Both the position numbers and the translations under genes were made by a program. From NCBI GenBank assembly GCA_964360145.1, contig CAYHWW010000119.1, forward strand, positions 1 to 10,550: a stretch of 10,550 nucleotides of DNA, given 5' to 3'. The DNA is from CAYHWW01 sp964360145. GTDB lineage: Bacteria > Bdellovibrionota > UBA1018 > CAYHWW01. Position 1 is the stretch's first letter. The number at the start of each line of letters is the position of its first letter. Shown here piece after piece: positions 5,918 through 10,550 of the stretch. The notes beneath the pieces were generated by a model that did no database searches, was not told the DNA's origin, and saw only the letters and a program-made list of their open reading frames with translations.

Positions 5918-6338
5918 GCCTCGCCTTGTGGTGGACACGAACATCATCGTCAGCGGCCTGATAACGACGACTACGCCGCCCGCTCTTATTTTAGATGCCG
6001 TTCAAAATAAAAAAGCCATTCTTTTAGTCTCTGATGAAGTCGTCATCGAGTATTTGCGGGTACTTGAATACCCACATATCCGTAAATACAAAAAAATCAC
6101 GGAAGAAGCGGTTCGAGATTTAGCTTCTCTTTTTATCGAAGAGTCGGAGCGAGTGGAGATCCTCTCGCCCATTAAAAAAAGCAGAGACCCTGATGATGAC
6201 AAGTTTCTATCCCTGGCTATCGAGGGGAAAGCAGATTTCATCATCACAGGCGATAAAGCTGATTTGCTTTCACTCAAAGAAATCAAGGGGATTCCAATTC
6301 TCACTGCCCGAGAAGCTGTTGAAAGGCTCAAGTTTTAA
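5907..6338 (+). CDS. PIN-domain toxin (putative toxin of type II toxin-antitoxin system, PIN family)
   Basis: The 143-residue product is a single PIN domain, a Mg-dependent ribonuclease fold. The acidic residues are in place: Asp10 in LVVDTN, Glu48 in DEVVIEYLRVL, Asp98 in DPDDDKFLSLA (94-104) and Asp116 in FIITGD. The order and spacing match the COG1569 toxin group, and the length is typical. The gene begins with GTG at 5907, inside the last codons of the antitoxin gene (overlap 5907-5917), the usual antitoxin-first order. It ends 7 bp before the convergent PolX-like gene. Both genes are more AT-rich than nth and the PolX-like gene, consistent with insertion of the pair between core genes. 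RNA target unknown. Confidence 0.88.
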   Translation: MVARPRLVVDTNIIVSGLITTTTPPALILDAVQNKKAILLVSDEVVIEYLRVLEYPHIRKYKKITEEAVRDLASLFIEESERVEILSPIKKSRDPDDDKFLSLAIEGKADFIITGDKADLLSLKEIKGIPILTAREAVERLKF

Positions 6339-6345
6339 GCTTTGA

Positions 6346-7947
6346 CTACTGTCCTGAGCGCTTCCGCCGCCGCAACCAATGCTCCATGTCGTCCACGCCC
6401 CTGAGGTTCAGCACGAGGTCGGCGGGCACCATGGCCTTCTCCGCCATGGCCTCGCCCCAGCGTGTGTCGGACAAGCCTTCAACGGAATGGGCGTCGGGGT
6501 TGATGCACAGCGGGATGCCCTGCTCCACCAAACGTGCGCCCATGCGCCAATCGAGATCCAAACGCTGGGGGTTGGCGTTGAGCTCAAATACCACGCCATG
6601 TTTTTTTGCGCTCTTGAACACCGCGTCCCAGTCGAAACTGTAGGCATCGCGCCCCAGCAGCAACCGCCCCGTGGGGTGACCCCAAAACGTGAGCAAGGGA
6701 TGCGCAAGGGCCTTGACCAGCCGCTCCGTCATGGCGACGGGGTCCATCTGAAAGCGGCTGTGGATGCTACCCACCACGAAGTCCAGTTTCTCAAGAATGC
6801 TCTTCGGATAGTCGAGGGCACCATCGGCCAGAATATCCGACTCCACGCCGTGGAAGATTTTCACCTTCACTTTTTTCTGCAATTTTTTGATCTCTTCGTG
6901 CTGCTCCAGCAACTCATCGGCTTTCAGCCCATGGGCATAGAAGGCGGTCTGGGAGTGATCGGAAATGCCGATGTACTGGAGCCCCAGGCGCTCCGCCTCA
7001 TGAACCATCTCTTCAAGGGTGGCTGATCCATCGCTGCGATTGGTGTGGTTGTGAAACACGCCTTTCACCGCGCCGTGGACGGAGCGACGGTACGCATCCC
7101 GCGGCGGCACGCGGCCCTCCCACTCCTCCTCAAGCCAGGAAGACTCCCAGAGGGCTCCCTCTTTAGTGGTCAGCGGCTTTCCGACGTGATCGAGGCGCCG
7201 ACGTATTTTCTCCGGGGCCATGAGGCGTTGGCGCTGGAGGGCGGGCAATTCGTCGAAGGGCACGTCGATGGGTTCCAGGTGGAGGTTCTCCATGGACTTC
7301 TGCTTCTTCGCGAAGGCTTCCAACTCTTTTCTCGAAGCCCCATGGACGGCAAACTCGAAGCGACCGACGACTTCGCAGCTTCTGCCCAACTCGCCCACTT
7401 TAACGGCGCGCCAGCCCACGGGGAACGTGCCCAGGAGGGCGTCCGCCATGGCGTGGGCCTCATTCATGAGGAATCTGCCGGCGTTGCGCTTCATGCGCTC
7501 TATGTTCTCAAGAATTTTTGTTTGTGTCGAGGGGCCGAAGCCCTTGAGCTTCAAGAGGCGGTTTTCCTGGCAGGCATACGCCAATTCCCCTAAGGTATTG
7601 ATGCCCAACTCTTCATGTATGACCCGCGCCTTTTTGGCCCCCAATCCGGGTAGTTTCGTAAACTCCCACAGGGCGGCGGGGACCGCGGCCTCAAGATCCA
7701 CAGCGGCTTTGATGGCCCCGGTTTCCAGGAACTCAGCCATTGCCGCTCGCAACCCCTCGCCGATGCCCGGCACCTTCACGGTGCCCGCGGCAATGGCTGT
7801 CAAATCGCTGTCGGTCTTCGCGGCTTTCAGCAGCGCCTCCGCGCCTCGCTCATAGGCCCGCACTTTGAAATCATTTTCCCCGGCCAGCGCCATGAGGCCC
7901 GCTACGCGCTCCAGCTCTTCAGCCAACTTCTCTTTGGTGGTCGACAT
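6346..7947 (-). CDS. PolX-like protein: HhH domains, degenerate polymerase palm, intact PHP phosphoesterase
   Basis: Bacterial PolX joins a family X polymerase to a PHP nuclease. This 533-residue product has the N-terminal 8-kDa/HhH part with hairpins VPGIGEGLR (59-67), LPGLGAKKARVIHEELGI (99-116) and LKGFGPSTQTKI (134-145). In the palm, where PolX has a GS motif and D-x-D, this protein reads GELGRS (185-190) and GRFEFAV (195-201): the catalytic aspartates are replaced by Arg and Glu. The later palm/thumb motifs are not visible and the region is shorter than usual. The PHP domain (about 296-500) has all nine metal ligands: H299, H301, D306, H331, E369, H396, H424, D485, H487. It is therefore probably a phosphoesterase or 3'-5' exonuclease and not a polymerase. 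Start ATG 7947 has GGGGAG 5 nt upstream; the frame's extension to 8025 would run into the divergent gene. Confidence 0.88.
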   Translation of the reverse strand: MSTTKEKLAEELERVAGLMALAGENDFKVRAYERGAEALLKAAKTDSDLTAIAAGTVKVPGIGEGLRAAMAEFLETGAIKAAVDLEAAVPAALWEFTKLPGLGAKKARVIHEELGINTLGELAYACQENRLLKLKGFGPSTQTKILENIERMKRNAGRFLMNEAHAMADALLGTFPVGWRAVKVGELGRSCEVVGRFEFAVHGASRKELEAFAKKQKSMENLHLEPIDVPFDELPALQRQRLMAPEKIRRRLDHVGKPLTTKEGALWESSWLEEEWEGRVPPRDAYRRSVHGAVKGVFHNHTNRSDGSATLEEMVHEAERLGLQYIGISDHSQTAFYAHGLKADELLEQHEEIKKLQKKVKVKIFHGVESDILADGALDYPKSILEKLDFVVGSIHSRFQMDPVAMTERLVKALAHPLLTFWGHPTGRLLLGRDAYSFDWDAVFKSAKKHGVVFELNANPQRLDLDWRMGARLVEQGIPLCINPDAHSVEGLSDTRWGEAMAEKAMVPADLVLNLRGVDDMEHWLRRRKRSGQ

Positions 7948-7975
7948 AGGCACTCCCCGGCGTATCATAACGGAC

Positions 7976-9256
7976 ATGATGGAAGACTTGAAGAACTTGC
8001 TCACCGCCGTTTTGTCGCGCCCCACCGCCCCCTTCCGCGAGTCCTGGGTCGCCGCGGCGGTGGAACTGGAATGCCATAAACGGAAAATCCCCGTGACCCA
8101 GGACCGCTATGGCAATCTCTGGCTTGGGGCGCGCAGCATGGCTGAAGCTCGTGCCTCCCGTCTCGCTTTTGTCGCCCATATGGACCATCCCGGCTTTCTC
8201 GTGGATCGCTTCGAAGTGAAACGGGGCCGTGCCCGCGGCACGATCCGCGTCCATGCCCACTGGCAGGGCGGTGGCCCGAAGAACAAAAAACTCATGCTAG
8301 GCCATGCCGTGAAGGTCTTCTCACATTTCCATGGGCTTCTTATTTTCGATGGTCGCATCACGCAATGTGACGAGGGCCCCCGCAGCCTCAACAAAGCCGT
8401 CATCGAGCTCGATGTCCCCCATTTTTTGGATGATCTCTTCACACCTCAGGGCGTCAAGAAACTGGGCCCCTGGGGCGCGTGCCTCTGGTACGACTTCGGT
8501 GGGTTGTGCTTCGAAGGGGACAAGGTGCGCACCAAGGCCGCCGACGACCTGGTGGGCGTATGCGCCCTCATCGCCGCCCTTGAAAAATCACATTGCCCCA
8601 AGGGGGTCACCGCCCTCATCACCCGGGCGGAAGAAAGCGGCTTCCACGGCACCATGGCGGTGCTGGAAAATCGCTGGCTCAAGCCCGAGCGCACCGTCAT
8701 CGTAAGCCTCGAAACCAGCGCCCAGCTGCCCAGCGCCATGAGCCGCGGCGGCCCCGTGGTGCGCCTCGGCGACCGCAGCACCATCTTCAACCCTGCCGCC
8801 GTGCGCTGGGTGCAGGACGCCGCAAGCCGCTTGGCCGACGGCGCTCCCCCTGGGGGACTACCCGAGACATCAACGCTGTCCCTGGGCGCGATGAAAAAAT
8901 CCAAAGACCGCGGCGCCGCGCACAAACACCATGTCCCCTTCGCCTACCAACGCCGGGTCATGGATGGTGGCACCTGCGAGGCCTCGGCCTTCAACGCCTA
9001 CGGCTTCACCGTGGCTGGGGTCAGCGTGCCGTTGATCGGCTACCATAACGTGGGCCCACACTCAGCGCCGGTGCCCGAAGAGGTTTCCCTCACGGATGTG
9101 GCCCGCACCGTGGACTTGTTGACGGCTCTCATGAAGGCGGGCGCCAGCCTCGCTAAAAGCGCCGCGGCAAAACCTGGCCGCTTCCACCTCGCCGCCTTCG
9201 CCAGCATGCGCAAAGACATCACTCGGAATTTTAGGAAGCATCTGAAATTTTTTTAG
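7976..9256 (+). CDS. M42-type metalloaminopeptidase (glutamyl aminopeptidase / TET-like)
   Basis: The 426-residue product matches the M42 fold. DRYGNLWLG (43-51) and AHMDHPGFLV (67-76, ligand His68, Asp70) open the catalytic domain; an inserted beta domain follows (about 80-180). KAADDLVG (187-194, ligand Asp190 or Asp191), TRAEESGFHG (216-225, catalytic Glu219 and ligand Glu220), VSLETS (243-248, Glu246) and VGPHSAPV (359-366, His362) complete a two-metal site. Most M42 enzymes have Asp where Glu246 stands; related M20/M28 enzymes accept either. A basic tail after about 395 (FHLAAFASMRKDITRNFRKHLKFF) is unusual. It likely trims N-terminal residues from peptides in the cytosol; no signal peptide is present. 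Start ATG 7976 or 7979 is chosen over an in-frame start at 7865, which lies inside the divergent PolX-like gene. Confidence 0.85.
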   Translation: MMEDLKNLLTAVLSRPTAPFRESWVAAAVELECHKRKIPVTQDRYGNLWLGARSMAEARASRLAFVAHMDHPGFLVDRFEVKRGRARGTIRVHAHWQGGGPKNKKLMLGHAVKVFSHFHGLLIFDGRITQCDEGPRSLNKAVIELDVPHFLDDLFTPQGVKKLGPWGACLWYDFGGLCFEGDKVRTKAADDLVGVCALIAALEKSHCPKGVTALITRAEESGFHGTMAVLENRWLKPERTVIVSLETSAQLPSAMSRGGPVVRLGDRSTIFNPAAVRWVQDAASRLADGAPPGGLPETSTLSLGAMKKSKDRGAAHKHHVPFAYQRRVMDGGTCEASAFNAYGFTVAGVSVPLIGYHNVGPHSAPVPEEVSLTDVARTVDLLTALMKAGASLAKSAAAKPGRFHLAAFASMRKDITRNFRKHLKFF

Positions 9257-9266
9257 GGCGAGGCGG

Positions 9267-9312
9267 AAAAAAAGAGAGTCCTGGGTGCGTTCGAGCGCCC
9301 AGGACTCTCTTT
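9267..9312. terminator. Strong hairpin terminator shared by convergent genes
   Basis: AAAGAGAGTCCTGGG (9271-9285) pairs perfectly with CCCAGGACTCTCTTT (9298-9312). Three more inner pairs (one G-T) close a 6-nt loop, giving an 18-bp stem. Seven A at 9267-9273 become a U run at the 3' side on the minus strand, so it is a textbook intrinsic terminator for the reverse gene ending at 9332; on the plus strand only a short T run follows, for the M42 gene ending at 9256. Confidence 0.9.
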
Positions 9313-9331
9313 GAATATTCACATGCGCAGT

Positions 9332-10105
9332 TTATTCTTCGGCGGCGGACGAAACTTCGCTCGCTTCCGCGGGGGAGGTCTCCGCGGCGGGTGCGGGGGT
9401 AGCGGCGTCGGGGGCACTTCCTTGATTCAAATACAGCTGGAGACCGAAAAGCCCCTGGTCAGCGGAGCGGATGGACTTCGCAGTTGCATCTAGTACGTGT
9501 TGGAAATGGCTCTGCATCGCTATCGCCGTACCGATAATGAGATCCACGGCGGCAAACTCGTCGTTCATGCATGCCGACCGGTTTCCTCGGTCCCTTCCGT
9601 AACGAGACAGCCTGTGTTCGTCTCGCCCTTCCATTGTTTGGCGCAGGAACTGGATCTGATCGATGGCCTGAGCGATCTTGCTTTGGTTATCGAGAGCTAT
9701 CTGCTTCCGTGCTTCCAGTCGGCTCGCCAGATCTTGAGCCAAGGACCGAACGTCGTACAGATGTGGGTATCGAGCGATATCTTGCGTGAAGGAGAACAGT
9801 GATTGAATGCTGTCTTCTTCCGCCAGTTCAGCGAATGAGATGCTGTTCGATGTATTCATAAATTCACTCAATTTATTGGTGTACATCTGCAACGCATGCT
9901 GCGCGCCAAAAGAGCAGACTCGATAGTCATTTCGCCAATCTTGTGACGCCATGGCGAGAAGATCAGGATCACCGTCATTCACAGACCTAGGATTGAAATC
10001 AGGGCGACTCAGCCGCACCGGGAAAGTCTCCCCCGCCATTGCCGCATGGGATGCAAACAAAGAAAGACCAAGGGCCAAAATCGATACGGGTTTCAATGAC
10101 ATCAT
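9332..10105 (-). CDS. Secreted/periplasmic protein of unknown function
   Basis: The 257-residue product has a clear Sec signal peptide (MMSLKPVSILALGLSLFASHAAMA, cut before Gly25). The mature part is mostly helical; residues about 121-160 (RSLAQDLASRLEARKQIAL onward) could form a coiled coil. Two cysteines, C64 (YRVCSFG) and C179 (RSACMND), could form a disulfide in the periplasm. The last 29 residues (229-257) are a low-complexity Ala/Pro/Glu/Ser tail, probably disordered. No family is recognised. Start ATG 10105 has GAGGAG 5 nt upstream, a strong ribosome binding site, with a second ATG directly after it. It is a single-gene unit with its own strong terminator at 9267-9312. Confidence 0.8.
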   Translation of the reverse strand: MMSLKPVSILALGLSLFASHAAMAGETFPVRLSRPDFNPRSVNDGDPDLLAMASQDWRNDYRVCSFGAQHALQMYTNKLSEFMNTSNSISFAELAEEDSIQSLFSFTQDIARYPHLYDVRSLAQDLASRLEARKQIALDNQSKIAQAIDQIQFLRQTMEGRDEHRLSRYGRDRGNRSACMNDEFAAVDLIIGTAIAMQSHFQHVLDATAKSIRSADQGLFGLQLYLNQGSAPDAATPAPAAETSPAEASEVSSAAEE

Positions 10106-10273
10106 AAATTCTCCTCAAAGGTTCTGTCCCCTAAACAAAGCAAGCACTGGGCCAGCGCCTTTTTCATACATATCAAGTATTTACGACTACCCCCCGTGAC
10201 AAAGCTTTAGACACCTGTCGCACCATCCACACCAAAACCAAGGCTAGGCTCGGGATTTGGTCGGCGAGCGAGC
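10106..10273. other. Intergenic region upstream of the secreted-protein gene
   Basis: This stretch lies between two divergent genes. It holds the ribosome binding site of the reverse secreted-protein gene and presumably its promoter, but no convincing -35/-10 pair is visible for that direction. A small palindrome GACACCTGTC occurs near 10210. No ORF, tRNA or repeat is recognised in it. Confidence 0.5.
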
Positions 10274-10302
10274 TAGACTTACTTCCCTTAATAAGTTATT
10301 AT
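10274..10302 (+). promoter_or_regulatory. Candidate promoter with overlapping palindrome for the RelE-like gene
   Basis: TAGACT (10274-10279) and TATTAT (10297-10302) are spaced by 17 bp. The predicted start of transcription, near 10309, is only about 4 nt before the ATG at 10313, so the message would be nearly leaderless; no Shine-Dalgarno sequence is seen. A perfect 13-nt palindrome, TAATAAGTTATTA (10289-10301), covers the -10 box and may be an operator. Confidence 0.45.
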
Positions 10303-10312
10303 AAACGATAAG

Positions 10313-10550
10313 ATGTCATGGAAAGTAATCATAACCGACGAGGCTGCCGAAATCTTCAAAAGCAAAGCTCTCTCGTCTGATGATCTTGAAACCATCCAGA
10401 CTTGGGCAAAAACCGTCGTGAAGTACGGGCCTGATAAGCTGCACGAGCAGCCACACAAATGGGCCGATCACCCGCTTTTTGGCGAGTGGGCAGAACATCG
10501 TTCGTCGAGCTTCAGCTACAAAGGCCGGATCATCTACAAGGTGGAGGCCC
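10313..10550 (+). CDS. RelE/ParE-superfamily toxin-like protein (3' truncated by window edge)
   Basis: The frame opens with ATG 10313 and stays open to the window end, giving 79 residues. The sequence starts with a strand, MSWKVIITDEAA, then two helices, then WADHPLFGEWAEHRSSSFSYKGRIIYKVE (50-78). The pattern 'HPL-GEW--HR-SSFSYKGRIIYKVE' is that of RelE-type ribosome-dependent mRNA interferases, where the conserved Arg residues and the R-I-I-Y strand form the core. About 10-20 residues of a typical domain are missing beyond the edge. No antitoxin is upstream, so any antitoxin gene should follow downstream, the HigBA-like order. Low GC upstream and in the start region suggests acquisition separate from the core genes. 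Confidence 0.7.
   Translation, partial: MSWKVIITDEAAEIFKSKALSSDDLETIQTWAKTVVKYGPDKLHEQPHKWADHPLFGEWAEHRSSSFSYKGRIIYKVEA

Noticed and set aside
6379..7593. Open plus-strand frames of 215 and 182 codons antisense to the PolX-like gene
   Set aside because: They are His/Gly/Val-rich shadows without recognisable domains, while the opposite strand encodes complete PHP motifs.
1..10550. CRISPR arrays, tRNA or rRNA genes, riboswitches
   Set aside because: No regularly spaced direct repeats of suitable length, no tRNA-like cloverleaf arms with T-loop GTTCGA context (the GTTCGA at 9289-9294 is a terminator loop), and no rRNA signature were found by reading both strands.

Overview
The window suggests a GC-rich, Gram-negative, free-living bacterium. 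It encodes a lipoprotein with a lipobox, several Sec-exported proteins and an ABC-type solute-binding protein. The gene set and the palindromic intergenic repeat would fit Bdellovibrionota or another former deltaproteobacterial lineage, but no marker in the window fixes the taxonomy, so this is a weak inference. There are no rRNA or tRNA genes, no CRISPR array, no transposase and no prophage gene. No gene-free stretch exceeds 300 bases; the longest, 10106-10312, holds a toxin promoter and little else.

Layout. At 1-72 is the 3' end of a forward gene, overlapping tail to tail a reverse gene (62-1597) for an exported M48-like protein whose zinc site has decayed. It is divergent from a forward orphan oligopeptide-type solute-binding protein (1740-3284). 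The divergent region is filled by a long inverted repeat (1613-1730), and a third copy of the same repeat unit sits just after the binding-protein gene, in a short convergent region shared with a reverse lipoprotein gene (3317-4111). Upstream of the lipoprotein, on the same strand, are a 35-codon ORF and an AbiEii-type nucleotidyltransferase (4218-4742), which overlap each other. Further upstream on that strand is nth, endonuclease III (4823-5515).

From 5594 to 6338 is a complete toxin-antitoxin operon: a promoter with three TGGTAT boxes at 8-bp spacing, a ribbon-helix-helix antitoxin and a PIN-domain toxin. It converges on a reverse PolX-like gene (6346-7947) with an intact PHP phosphoesterase domain but a degenerate polymerase palm. 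Divergent from that, with only 28 bp between start codons, is an M42-type aminopeptidase (7976-9256). A strong hairpin terminator separates it from a reverse secreted protein of unknown function (9332-10105). The window ends inside a forward RelE-like toxin gene (from 10313).

How the genes relate. Housekeeping and exported-protein genes (nth, PolX-like, M42, binding protein) are GC-rich and look vertically inherited. Interleaved are shorter, visibly more AT-rich modules of toxin-antitoxin or defence type: the nucleotidyltransferase with its small ORF, the RHH/PIN pair and the RelE-like gene. These look like separate insertions between core genes. Two proteins (M48-like and PolX-like) keep their fold signatures but lack the residues needed for the named activity, and should not be annotated as a working protease or polymerase.
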